Assembly (NCBI RefSeq): GCF_030463565.1
Contig: NC_134676.1
Location: forward strand, 4,986,001 to 5,050,000
Length of the DNA stretch: 64,000 nt
Origin: Pelecanus crispus
Taxonomy: Eukaryota > Chordata > Aves > Pelecaniformes > Pelecanidae
Direction: 5' to 3'
The notes below the pieces were generated by a model. It had not been told where the DNA came from. It ran no database searches and saw nothing but the letters and a program-made list of their open reading frames with translations. How positions within the stretch are numbered: the stretch's first letter is position 1; each line of letters opens with the position of its first letter. Below are positions 1-12,900 of this stretch, in pieces. A program made the position numbers and the translations under genes.

Positions 1-3000
1 ATGTCTGATCATCCACCAGGATTTTGTCTGGATGATCTCCATTGCTCACCTGTCCGGAGCTGAAAATGAATCTGAAGAGCTCTGCTCCTTCCACAGACCG
101 AGGGTGAGTTCCTGTCACCACCCGTGCAGCCTAATGTTCAGCATGGGATTGGAAATGTGACACTAACAGTCCAAGAAAAGACCCAGCATGTGTAAAGAAC
201 CATCAGAAATGAGAATGATTTGACAAAATACCCAAACCTATAGGTTTTCCTCCTTGGGATGCATCTCACAGACAGACAGGGCCCATCTCCCCCTTGGCTG
301 AGAAAGAGAGACACCGTCCCCATCAAGGATGTGTTTACAAGCTGAGGTTTTGGTCACATCTCTCCACCGTGCTGGAGGTGGCCATTCTGCCCAGGGGTTG
401 GGGATCTCCTCCAGAAGCAAGAGGCAAAGCTGGAGGAGCAGCTTTGGAGTCACCCACCAGCTACCCTCGATGACCTCCCGCTCCCATGGGTCCCATCCTT
501 GTTGGTACCTCGTGGGGAAGATGCCTCCATCCCTCCCCACTCCCGTGCAACGGAGGCAGAAAGCTGAGAAGTGCAGTCGCTCACTTTCAAGAGCCAACCC
601 CAAATGCTCAGAAGAACCTCCGCTTTGCCCAAATCTATTCATTAGCCCACATCGGCGCTTTATTTAAGTGCAAAATGGGTTTCTTAGGGTGCCCTTCCCT
701 CTTGCTGCAAGACGAGGAGGGGGTATCCTCCTCTCGGGGATGTGCTGCTCGCCAAGAGAAGAAGGAAAGCCCAGCCAAGGTGGTTTCCAGCCCACCATTG
801 TGCCGTGGAGAGCTTCGCTGTGGCTCTTCGTGCAGACGACGGATCCCATTAGAGCTGTAAAACATTGTCAGAAGGGAGGTGCTAGGGAGATGTCAGAAAA
901 TAGGTCCGTGGTGCTTGGCTGCCGATTTGTAACTGGCAGAGCTCCTGCGAGGGGTATTTTTATTTGGCCATTTTGTCACACGCAGTCCAGGGAGAGTGTG
1001 AATAAATGGACCCAAATGGGAAGTGTAATCATGTGGAAAAGCAATAAAATTACCCTTTCATGAATCTCTGTCATATCCTGTGCCGGTTAAGATGAGCTTT
1101 GAGTGAGAACACGTAACACAAGTGACACATTTCCCATTAGGATCTTAAAATCATCACTCCAGCCCAACCACCTCTGACTCGAAAACTCCTCTTTGGGTTT
1201 ACAGGACCACTGCCGGCTCATAACACCACGGATAAACATCTCCCACGTATCTGCAACCCCAGAGGGGAGATTTGAATGGGCCCTGCTTCAAAATGGCAGC
1301 CTCCTCTGGAGGTCCATGCTGCCAAACAATCCAGAGGGCCACAGTTGTAACGATGGGGGGAAATCAAGAGTGTTTTAGGATGCAGATAATTAAATCGGTT
1401 GGACTCGATGATCTTAAAGGTCTTTTCCAACCTAAGTGATTCTATGATTCTGTGATCTGCGGGTGGTAACATTAGAACAGATGAATGGAAGCAACGGAAA
1501 GTCACTATTTTCATGAGCGACTTTGGCACATAGAGTTGGAGATTTCTACTAAAAACTGCTGACCACACAGAGTCGCGCAGCAGCGCTGTCAATACTGGAA
1601 GACGTGGATGAGGTCGGATGAGCTGGAGTGACGGACGTGACACTGGAGTTCAGTCACGTCAAGTTTAAGGTAGACACACAAGCACCTGGCAGAAAGGAAA
1701 TGGGAGAGACTTGGGTGTCCTTGGTCACGGGCCAGTCAAAAGCTGTCAATGCTTTGAAGGCATGGACAAAGCAAATGTGATCCTCAGCTGGACGAGATGG
1801 CATTTTGACAGAGGCAGGCGTAGGAAACCCCCTGGAAAAGGCACTGGTCAGACTCTACGAGTTCTGCATTCAATTTGCATTGCCTACAGTAATGAAAAAT
1901 GAGTTTGACAGGGGGCTTTTATTTGTTTCTTTTTCCAGCTCTGATGTGGTTGCCCTGGATTCACCCAAAGCTGCCAATGCAACTAATAAATGTAGAAAAT
2001 TATCTGAAATTAAACTTTCAGACAGTTTTCCCCTGTCCACTCCAGCTTTTCCCTGAGATTTACTGTCTGAAGGATCCTTCCTTCCCAGTAGCTGGCACTC
2101 AATTCTAATTTTAAGCTGAATTGCAAATCCAGATGACTAACCAGCTCCAGGAGAAAACTTCCAAGGGGCATTTATGAATCAATAGTCGTAAGGGCTCTCA
2201 GGAATGCATTTATACTTTCATAAACTCCCCGGTACTGAGATACAGACCTGGGGGGGTTGGACTCCTCAGCTGCTGTTTAGTTTCTCTAAGAGGAGGATGT
2301 TCACCTTATTTACACCAAAGACAAAAGTAAATGCAGGGTTTGTCCGTCGCAAGTTTGCATTTTGCAGGCGTGCTGCTCCTTTCCTTTGCAGACAGAAGGG
2401 GAACTGCATCCCTGCGATGCTCTGGAGAGAAAGCCACAGCAGCTGACATTCACAAATGACAACCCTAAAAACGAGGGGGAAAACCAAGTAGTGTTTCAGC
2501 AAATGGTGGTGATGGACTCAGCAAAGGACACCATTTACAGATTCTCCAGGGAACTGGGGAACTAATCCACTTAGGAAAACACTTTCAGTCTCCATTTTAA
2601 GGCAGACAAACTAAATTTTCAGCCAAAAAAAATTAATCTGTGTTGCAATGATTTCACTGGGGAAAGCAACACAAAATCTAACCTGTTTGGGTGGCTTTTG
2701 TCAGTTCTCGTATTGCCCCAGAAATGACATTTCCCACAAAGCAAAGTGGCCCGAGCCACGAGGGATGTGCTGGGTGCCGCAGGAGAAATTTTCAGCTTTC
2801 CATTCGGTGTATCCTGAAGTCCAAAGGCTCCGGGTATCTCTTGGTGATGGAGAAAAAAAAGATCCAGGAGATACATCAGCTCTCGTCTTTCCACATCTGC
2901 ACCAAATTCCACAGCGCTGCTCTCCCTCAGCTGGTGATACACACGAAATGAAATCCGAGTCTGGTGGCCACCTCCACAACCACCACCAGGCCCAGAATTT

Positions 3001-3894
3001 GTATTTTCAAGCTCCACAAAAGCCAAGAACTCAGTGGGGCTGAAAAGCCAACTCACTTCACTCGTAATCAATCCTGACATTTAAAATACGTGGATAAACA
3101 GCGCTCCGTATTTGCACCACTGAGAGCCTTCTCATGTGATAAAACATTAGAACTAAAGCAAACTCCCCTATTCAGCTGGAAATGTAATGGATTTTTTTAT
3201 TATTATTATTCCTATTTCCACATTGGCTATGAGAAGACTGGCAGGCAGCGGGACCCTAAGTTTAGCACAGCGCAGTTATACTTACCATCCTTCTCTTTAC
3301 TTGCAGCTGTAAATTCCCCGGAATAATTTAGCGGTTCTCCAAGCGCTGTTCAGCCCGGCACCACCTCTCATGGTCTGCGAGGACCTGCCCGGAGCTTCGC
3401 CGCTGGTCTACGCATCCATTTCAAATGGCAGCAGATCCCAGCTTGTCGGCACTACCCGGCTGCGTGAGAAAAGCCGAACGTAACCGGTCTCTTAGTCAAA
3501 CGGTCTCGTCGACCAGCGGAAGACAGCTGTGAGGACGGGACAAGGGGATGCAGTGGGAGAAATGCCGCTATGAAGGTTGCTCCGGCTATCCCTACGGGAT
3601 TCTGCAGAGCGCAACGGGCTCGGTACCGCTACCTGCGCGTCCCCCGGCATCTACGCCAGCGCTACAGGGAGAACCGGTGGTCCTGTCCTGGTCTGGGAGA
3701 TAAAAGCAAGCTTTTGTGGTCAGGAAATGACATTTACATTCTGGATGTTCAAAATGAAACGCAGGGAACATTGCTGAATTTGGGCAGCTGGAACCCGTTC
3801 CCAGAGCTTAAGGCTTTGTTTTGGAGAGGTGACAAACGGCAGCGTATTGAATGAAGGTGGGGGGAAAAAAAAAATTCCCAAACGAGTTGATGTT
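1..3894. other. Intergenic DNA downstream of ARK2N
   Basis: No gene is recognised. In human the next gene on this side is RNF165 (ARK2C), on the same strand; none of its conserved C-terminal RING coding is present here. The stretch holds a CR1 tail at 1395-1457 and a CpG-richer patch at 3330-3720. ORFs of 130-150 codons at 2619-3080 are open on both strands and look like chance. Confidence 0.7.
1395..1457 (+). mobile_element. CR1 terminal fragment (about 60 bp)
   Basis: GGTTGGACTCGATGATC, TTAAAGGTCTTTTCCAACC and ATTCTATGATTCTGTGAT form the CR1 3' end in sense orientation. Confidence 0.9.
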
Positions 3895-5633
3895 GTTTAA
3901 ATAATACACTCTATTTTATTTTGTCTTAAAATAGTTTAACCTTTATGCTACAGACTTGTTTCAAAAAACAGAAGGTCTCATCTTGCACCAAAAATATATA
4001 TATTTATATATATATATAACACTCTGTTTTATTATTATTTTTTCTCCAAAGACCATTAAATACTAGATGGAAAATGAGAACTAAATAATGAGTGTCGAGA
4101 AGAATCAACTTTTTTAACCAGAGTCGCATGTTTTAAACATTTATATTCTAAGCAATGATTTGTCTTCACTACAGAAGATTCCAAGTTCACACTCCAGCAA
4201 TTCAGGAACTGCTAAAACCATGACGGGCTTGAGCCAATGCACGCTGAAGCCGACGGAAAGCCCCGCATCAACTCCAGTGGGTTCTGGATCAGGCCCCAAG
4301 TGCGTTGGTTCTTAGCCATACAACGGCTAGCATTTCTCTTTCCTACTGAGAAGAGCAAAACCATCCAGGCACCTTTTGCTCTCTTTAAAAAAAACAAAAC
4401 AAAACACAAAAACGCTTCCTAGCTATCCAGTGATTGCGGTTTTCGGATCACTACCCTTTCAATTTTGTGAAGAATAAGAGAAAATATGTAGTGTTTTAAA
4501 TAAAAGAAAATCTGCATCAGACTACAATACATGAATTGTTTAAACAAACACAGTGCACAATTGGAGGAAGTTTGGTTAGGACGCAGTCGTTTTTATATAT
4601 ACATGGAAGTCACATCATATACAAACTGAAAACTGAGAGAGTTAGTTTGCATTTTTTCATGGAAGGACGACGAATGGGTCCCTGCAGCTTTCTTCAAAAC
4701 TGATCTTCAAAAGACTTTGTGAAACAGGAAAAAGCAGCCACACTATATCACTGTTCCAAAGTTACCTTGACAGCATGTGTGCTAGCCCACTAAAATGACG
4801 GCTGAGTTGCGTGATTAAAATACAAGGAGAAAAGATCCGACGGCCACTACTGATACAGTGCCCCAACAGCACAGGGCTTTTCCCTACTGCAATGCGAATG
4901 GGCTCCGTCCACGCGCCGCTCCCTCCCTCCCACCCCCAGAGAAAGAAATCGGTCACTAGAAGCACCACATACATTTTTCTGGCCATGCAATACACTTATG
5001 TTCAATGTTTGAGAAAGCTTGAAATTGGAATATCAATCCCTTACCTAGCTGCTCTTTAAAGTGCAGTCATAACCGTTCTGCTTATGAAAGAAAAAGCTGT
5101 TTGTTATTAACTATACCACCACTGCTGGTATAACTGGCAGGTTTTTCTTCCTTTAAGTTATGTGACAACACAGGTAATTTTATTTATTTCTTCTGCCCAC
5201 AGATAAAGTTACTGGAAGCCAAACAGATTTAGAAAGCAGCCAACACAAAAAGAAAACAGAACTTCCCATGTCCTGACTACCCCGTTCAGCCTTAAATGGC
5301 AAAAATTCTGATGATAGAGCTGTACAAAATTCCCACTAGAAACATTCTGAATACAAAGGAACATTTTAATTGCACAATAGACATTTAAAGTGAATATCAT
5401 CTTGTTAAAGTCTAATCTTTGGTTTTTGCCTTGAGAAAAGCTCAAAATGACAGATGAGGGGCAGGAATTTCCATACACGCCACAGAAACTACAGCCTGCT
5501 AAAGTAAGTAGTTCCACTGATTTCAGTAAATATCCTGGTAGAAAGTGTTTCCTGGATCATACCCTAAAAACAATTCCAAAACTAGGATAAGAGACATGAC
5601 CTAAAGCCAGGAAAATGGTGCAGATCTAGTTGG

Positions 5634-5665
<32 letters not shown>

Positions 5666-6730
5666 GATCACAACCTTAAGCCCTGATCCTGCAACATCTT
5701 TTAGGACAGAGTTTTAAGCACTTGAATGGCCCCACGAATTTCAGCGAACTCTCTAAGCTGAACGCTACGCATCTGCTAAAGTGCTTTGCCAGACTGAGGC
5801 TTTGCAAGGTTTTTTTTTTTTTCTTTTTGAGATGGTCAATGAAGCAAATAAGCAACAGTAGAAATTAGGACTACGAGCAAAATGTTTAGTTTTGTCTCCT
5901 TCTCCTACTCCAGGCAAGACTCGGATATAGGTAAAAAAGTTCAGCTATGTTTAAAAAGGAGAGGGATGCTGGGCCTTTTGATTACTTTTCTTTTTTTCTT
6001 GTGCTTTTGCAATAATCAGCTGCTACTAAGTCACTACTGTTACTATTTTAAACCGTAACAAGCTGTGGGAAATGATCAGTGAAACACAGTAGTCAAGCAG
6101 ACAGAAGACTCAGCACTGAAAAGAGTGTAAACTATAAATTATATTGAAAATAAAAATCCTTTAATTGAAAGCTGTTCAGTGCATATGTTATGGGCCGTTT
6201 GTATTAAAGAATGTCCCTCCTGCTGGTAACATAACCAAATCAGCTTGGGTATAAATACTCCTGGCCCAATTTTTGGAAGTGTTGAATACCCCCAGTTCCA
6301 CTGAAATCAGTGAGGACACAGCATTTCTCAAAATCAGTGATGCTCACACAGCAAAACACTAACTTCCACTCCCAAACTCACTATACTGATAAATTAAAAA
6401 TGTTCTGAAGTTGGCGGTGGGAAAGGGTGGGAGGACGTAAGTTTGCACACAGTTATTTCTTCAGATTAACGCACACACAAGTTAGTAACTGTAGATGTGT
6501 TTTAAATTTGGAGCTATTGGCTTTGAATTCTGGGAGGAATCCTCCTTTGAGAAGGCAAAAACATTTTAAATGATATTGAAATTGTACTACATTCTTATGG
6601 AAATGAAAAACTTCATGAGTTGGAATTTCATAATGCCAGGAACAGGGCTTCTGAAGCTGAAGCTTTAACAATGAACTTCTGTGCCACAAAGGGGAGAAGG
6701 GGTCGGGGACACAAACACAGTGACACTGCA
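3895..6730 (-). other. ARK2N: Probable ARK2N 3' untranslated region
   Basis: AT-rich sequence without convincing ORFs follows the ARK2N stop codon. On the minus strand there are AATAAA hexamers at 5188-5179 (two overlapping), 4033-4028 and 3920-3915. The end was placed just past the last of these, which would give a 3'UTR of about 2.8 kb; long 3'UTRs are usual for this gene family. Which site is used cannot be decided from sequence. Homopolymer tracts (A-rich at 5637-5666, T-rich at 5811-5827) and an AT dinucleotide run at 3990-4018 lie inside. Confidence 0.5.
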
Positions 6731-6920
6731 TTACAGTAGATATTTGCGTCTGGTGTCCTCATCCAAGGTGAGGTCTACAACTTCGGGGGGCGAAGACCAA
6801 TTCTGCTGGGGAGTCACAGCTGTCCATGATTGTGTTTGCTGAGTGTTAATGTACTGTGAGCCCGAACCGTGCTTCCAGGAAGACACACTCTGAATCACAC
6901 CTCCCCTGGGATGCACACAC
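6731..6920 (-). CDS. ARK2N: ARK2N exon 5: last coding exon
   Basis: The acceptor is ttgccttgctacag before 6920. The 190 coding nucleotides run to a TAA at 6733-6731. It encodes residues 346-407, starting CVHPRGGV and ending RRKYLL. The motif VVDLTLDED near residues 392-400 is a strong SUMO-interacting motif (hydrophobic V-V-D-L followed by acidic residues), matching the third SIM of Arkadia. The protein ends a few residues later. Arkadia instead continues for several hundred residues to its RING domain, which is absent here. Confidence 0.95.
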
Positions 6921-9900
6921 CTGTAGCAAGGCAAAAAACACAAAGGATTAAAGCTACTGTTGAATTCAGGCACAAGATTCTTAGCTGCAGTGTTTTATCA
7001 TGTAGGCATCTTGTTAACATGTCCCTCTCCACAACGTCCTTGTGGATTTTCCATTTGTAGAGCCCATGACATCTTAAATCCCCAGTAAACAAAGCTGAGA
7101 CTAAACTTAAACTTGGGGGTGGCGGGAGAGATTAAATTATTTTTAAGAACTGAATTCTGCCAGTGGATGTAAAGTGATATTCCTTGCAAAATACGTGCAC
7201 GGATCCCAAGGATCTTGAAGAAGTCTGCCCCATCACGTGGAGTACCACGCACTATTCACGAGCGTAGTTTCCTGCTAGCAGTTTTACCCACTGGATTTTT
7301 AAAAAGAGAAAAATTTTAAGTGATGCTTGATGAGACAAAGAGAAAAGCTATCTTTCTATATGAAATCAAAACCATGTTAAAATAAGGACATAATGATACT
7401 TTCATTACAATAATTACCAGAGAGATCTGCTAATTACATTATTACAGCCATTACACTTGATTTTTCTTTGGTCGTCTTAACTTCTTAACTAAAAATTACA
7501 AACATGCTGGGAAATGCTCACTGGTAGCAGTACAGCCCCACTTCAGCAAAACATTTGAGCTTTCAGTGATTACAGTCAACGAGACTAAATTATGTATTTA
7601 AAGATAAGCACATACTCAAGTGCCTTGCTGAAGTGAGGAACATATCTAATTATTTGCACAGTATTTTTACCTATTATATTAATAATAGATATGTGACAAC
7701 GTAAGTACAAGCTAGTAATAATTAGAAAAAAAAAACAAAATGAAAGACAGACTAATTTTTTTATACGATGAAGTGATTACGAGAATTTACTGGAGTCTTT
7801 AAGATGATCACTCCATTCCCGGCTGTAAATCTTAAACAAGTGCTAGTAAAACTTTATACCTAGTGCTCCAAAAATTGTTTTGCTTTTGTAAGCATTGGTG
7901 GTGGCTGTAGCTGTTCCTGGCTGCGTACTTAAGCAGATGTTTGGCTGCTGGGGTAACCTGTTCCCGTTTCTTTGTGAAGGCACGTGTACCATATTTCAGG
8001 AACCCAGGTTTTCTGCAGTGGTCAAATCATAGAATCGTGGAATGGTTTGGGTTGGAAGGGACCTGTAGAGGTCATCTAGTCCAAGCCCCCTGCCATGGGC
8101 AGGGACATCTTCAACTGGGTCAGGGTGCTCAGAGCCCCGTCCAACCTGGCCTGGGATGTTTCCAGGGATGGGGCATCTCCCACCTCTCTGGGCAACCTGT
8201 GCCAGTGCCTCACCACCCTCACCGTAAAACATTTCTTCCTTATATCCAGTCTGAGTCTCCCCTCTTTTGGTTTAAAACCATCACCCCTTGTCCTATTGCT
8301 ACAGGCCCTGCTAAAAAGTCTGTCTCCATCTTTCTTATAGGCCCCCTGCCAGCACTGCCAGGCCGCAGTCAGGTCTCCCCGCAGCCTTCTCCTCTCCAGG
8401 CTGAGCACCCCCAGCTCTCCCAGCCTGGCCTCACAGCAGAGCTGCTCCAGCCCTCGCATCATTGCTGTGGCCTCCTCCGGCCCCGCTCCGACAGCTCCAT
8501 GCCCGTGCGGTGCTGAGGGCCCCCGAGCTGGGCGCAGGGCTGCAGGCGGGGTCTCAGCAGAGCGGAGCAGAGGGGCAGAACCCCCTCCCTCGCCCTGTGC
8601 CCACGCTGCTCTGGGGGCAGCCCAGGACACGGTTGGCCTTCTGGGCTGCCAGCGCACATTGCCCGCTCGTGTCCAGCTTTTCATCCCCCAGTGCCCCCAA
8701 GTCCTTCTCTGCTCTCAACCCCTTCACCCCCAGCCTGTACTGACACCGGGGCTGCCCCGTCCCACGTGCAGGACCTTGCACTTGGCCTTGTTGAACCTCA
8801 TGAGGTTCACGTGCGCCCACCTTCTGAGCTTGTCCAGGCCCCTCTGGATGACATCTCATCCTTCTGGCATGTCAACCGCACCACTTGGCTTGGTGTTGTC
8901 TGTAAACTTGCTGAGGGTGCACTCAACCCCACTGTCTATGTCACTGATGAAGATACTAAACAGCACTGGTCCCAGTACGGACCCCTGAGGGTCACCACTT
9001 GTCACCATCTGGACACTGAGCTGTTTACCACTACCCTTTGGATATGACCATCCAACAAATTCCTCATCCACTGAACAGTCCACCCATCTCTCCAATTTAC
9101 AATCCACCCATGTCTCTCCAATTTAGAGAGAAGGATGTTGTGGGGGACCCATGTCAAAGGCCTTACAGAAGTCCAGATAGATGACATCCGTAGCTCTTCC
9201 CTTGTCCACTGATGCAGTCACTCCATCATAGAAGGCCACTAGGTCGGTCAGGCAGGATTTGCCCTTGGTGAAGCCACGCTGGCTGTCTCAGATCACCTCC
9301 CTGTCTTCCATGTGCCTTAGCATAGCTTCTAGGAGGATATGTTCCATGCTCTTCCCAGGCACAGAGGTGCAGCTGACAGGTCTGTCCTTTCTACCTTTTT
9401 TAAAAATGGATGCAATGTTTCCCATTTTCCAGTCACCAGGAACTTCACCTGACTGCCATGACTTTTCAAATATCATGGAGAGTGGCTTGGCAACTACACC
9501 AGCCGATTCCCTCAGGACTCTGGGATGCATCTCATCAGGTCCCACAGACTCATGTATATTCAGGTTCCTCAGGTGGTGTCTTACAGTGGAAGGGACTTCG
9601 CTCCCCCAGTCCCTGTCTTGCGGTCCATCCACTCGAGAGGTGTGGGAAGAGAGGCTGCCAGTGAAGACTGAGGCAAAGAAGTTGTTGAATACCTCAGCCT
9701 TCTCCTCGTCCGTTGTTACCAGTTTGCCACTCTTGCTCATCGCGGGGCGTATGCTTTCTTTTGCCTTCCTTTTCTGGCTGACATACCCGTAGAAGCCCTT
9801 CTTGTTATTCTTTGCATCCCTTGCCAAGTTCAGCTGCATCCCTGCCTTGGCCCTCCTGACCCCATCCCTACACAACCGGGCAGTGTCCCTATACTCTTCC

Positions 9901-12900
9901 CAGGATACCTGTCCCTGCTCCCACTGCCTGTGCATTTCCTTCTTGCCCTTTAGTTGGATAGCAGGTCTTGACTCAGCCATGCTGGTCTCTTCCCTTCCTT
10001 GCCTGATTTCTTACACCTGGGGATCGAGAGCTCTTGCACTCCATGGAAATTGCCCTTAAAGATCTGCCAGCTCTGTTCTGCTCCCTTGTCCCTGAGGGCA
10101 GTTTCCCAGGGGGTCCTATTGACTAATCCTTGAACAGCTGCAAGTTTGCTTTCCTAAAATTCAGGAGCCTGACTTCACTCTTTGCCTGACCCATGTCCCT
10201 CAGGACTGCAAACTTCACCAGTGCGTGATCACTGCAGCCCAGGCTGCCTCCAATCTTGATGCCACCGATTAGCTCACTTGTGTTGGTGACCGACAAGTCC
10301 GGTATCGCATCCCCTCTGGTAGGGCTGTCTATTACCTGGCTCAAGAAGCTATCCTCAGTGCTCTCCAGGAGTCTCCTGGATTGCCTGCAGCTCGCCATGC
10401 TACTTTTCCAGCAGATGTTGGGGTGTGTGGAGTCCCCCAGCAGGACAAGAGCCTGTGAGTGCGATGCTTCCCGTAGCTGGAGTAAGAAGGCTTCGTCAGT
10501 AGGCTCCCCTTGATCAGGCGGCCTGTAGTAAACACCAACCACAAGCTTCCCTTTGTTTCCTCGGTCTCTGATTCTTAACCCATAAGCCTTCAGCCTGCTT
10601 GTGGCTATTCTTCAGAGACAGCTCTTCACACTATCCATTTCTTGATGTAGAGGGTAACGCCTCCACCCCTCCTTGCTCGCCTGTCCCTTCTGAACAGCTT
10701 GTCACCATTGATATCTCCAGTCATGGGATTTGTTCCACCAAATTTCAGTAACGGCAACTAGGTCGTAGCTTTCTAGCAGCACAGTGGCTTCCAACTGCTC
10801 CTGTTTGTTGCCCATCCTGCGTGCATTGGCGTAGAGGCACTTCAGCTGGGCTGTTGGCTGTGTCACCTTCTTAGAGGAACACCCCTTAATTCCTTTGAGG
10901 TATTTCATTGGTGTTTCCCTGTTGGCTCCTAGTACCTCAGGAGCCCCTGGCTCATCTCCGTAAGACTTCAAGCGTGCTGTCATGTAGCCAGCACGTCTCA
11001 GAGCAGCAGGCTGAGGGCCCTCGCTAGCACCCCGTCCCTCCAACCTTGGTGCGTCGTCCCATGGCATGTCATAGGCAAGCCTGATATTATCACCCTCCCC
11101 CTTCAAGCCTAGTTTAGAGCTCTGTCAATGAGCCCTGCTAGCTCATGAGCAACAACCCTCTTCCCCCTTTGAGAAAGGTGAATCCCATCTGATGCCAGCA
11201 AGCCTGGTGCCATGCAGGCCATCCCATTATCAAAAACCCCAAAATCGAGGTGGTGACACCAGCCATGGAGCCATGTATTAATAGACTGGGTGTGTCTGTT
11301 TCTTCCAGTGTCGCTGTCCACAACTGGAAGGAGAGAGAAAAAAAATAACCTGTGCTCCAGATTCCCTTACCAACTGTCCCAGGGCCCTGAAGTCTCTTTT
11401 GATCGCCCTTGGACTACACGTTGCGGCTTCATTGCCACCCACATGGAAGAGAACTAATGGGTAATAATCCAAGGGCTGTACCAGGCTAGGAATTTTCCTA
11501 GTGACATCCCTAACATTTACATTTTATTTGTTTTAATTTAAGGTAGTGCAATTTATTTTCTCCAGAACTACTTAGGTTATGCTCATCTCTCTTGGCTCTG
11601 GTTAGAGTTTCATGAAACAGAATGAAAAATCTCATTCTCTGAGCTCTAACTTCTCTGAATATAAATGTCTCATTTCCTTCTCAGATACGGTATTTAGTTT
11701 TGGATATGATGTTCAGAATGACGTTTTTTATTACTTTTTCAGTCTTAAAAATAAATACTTAAAGTACTTATCTACAAAGAGTTAGTAATAAGAAACTAGA
11801 ACTCTAACAAATGTAGGGGATTTTTTTTTTTTTTAAAAAAAGCTTTCTTTTAAGAAGAAATATTTTTAAGCATAACTGACAAGAAAAGCTCATAGCCAAA
11901 GCAAACTAAATACGATGTTCGGTCTCAGGGACTACGGTCTATCATTCTGATACAAACCAGTCCTCAATGCTTAGGCAAAGCTAATACTAACTTTACTTCC
12001 TGAAGATGACAAAAAGCAAGCTATAAATTATCTCATAGAAATGATACCTCACAAAATAAGAGTGTTTATCCTCAAACAAGTCACACCAGCCAATAGCAAA
12101 ACGTCCAATCAAACATTGGCTTAGGGAACATGCTTTCCAATCTGTAGCTAAGGGGAAGATACCAAGTAAAGGCAACCAAAAAAAGAAAACCTAGAAAAAA
12201 AACAGAGGAAGACTGTTCTATACACATGCATGATTAAAAAAAAAATCTACTGGACAAAAATTAAACAAACTGAAAAACATGACTTGGTGTCAAGTAGATG
12301 CCAAGTAATATTCCAGTGATGAGAAACACCACCAATTCACTAGCAATCTGAAAGACTACAAATGATGGACAAACTCTAGGGTGCCACGACTCACACCAGT
12401 CCAACAACAACATGGAATATGCAGCATGATAAAAAACAGTGTCAGCAAAAGAACTGAATCCAAACACCATACTAACTAAGCATGCAAAAAATACTGATCA
12501 AAAACCTAAACCTTTTCCAAACGACAACCCTGTCAGAAGCCCATCAATACTTCAAAACTGCAAGCCTAGACCTGGAAGAGAAATAAAATTCTAAATAGGA
12601 TTTGAACAACTGAAATGTGTGAGTATTCAACGGAGCCAGTAAGAAGTAGTTTTCAGGAGATAGCTGATAAATGGATTTTAAACAGCAGCTCTGCATCTAC
12701 TTAACATTTCCATTCTTGTATACAGTAAATATTATCGAGGCAAGCAGCATGGAAAGCTTTTGAACACAGGACCTCAAGCAGAAGGGTTCTGTGTACATAG
12801 GGCTAGACAGATTTACATGAACAACTAGTAGTGGAAGACAAGTCTGTGCTGACAACCTCTAAGCGCTGGGTCTGGTGGATAAACAGCCAGGATAGCTACT

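Noticed and set aside
1218-1643. 141-codon minus-strand ORF
   Set aside because: It runs through an antisense CR1 tail and shows no protein similarity.
2619-3080. 153-codon minus-strand ORF
   Set aside because: Also open on the plus strand (131 codons), no recognised similarity, no splice or promoter context.
1-3894. RNF165 (ARK2C) coding exons
   Set aside because: Expected next in gene order, but no RING or other conserved segment is present in the window.
7941-9792. Plus-strand ORFs of 170-190 codons at 7941-8516, 8467-8988 and 9259-9792
   Set aside because: They are antisense shadows of the CR1 element on the minus strand.
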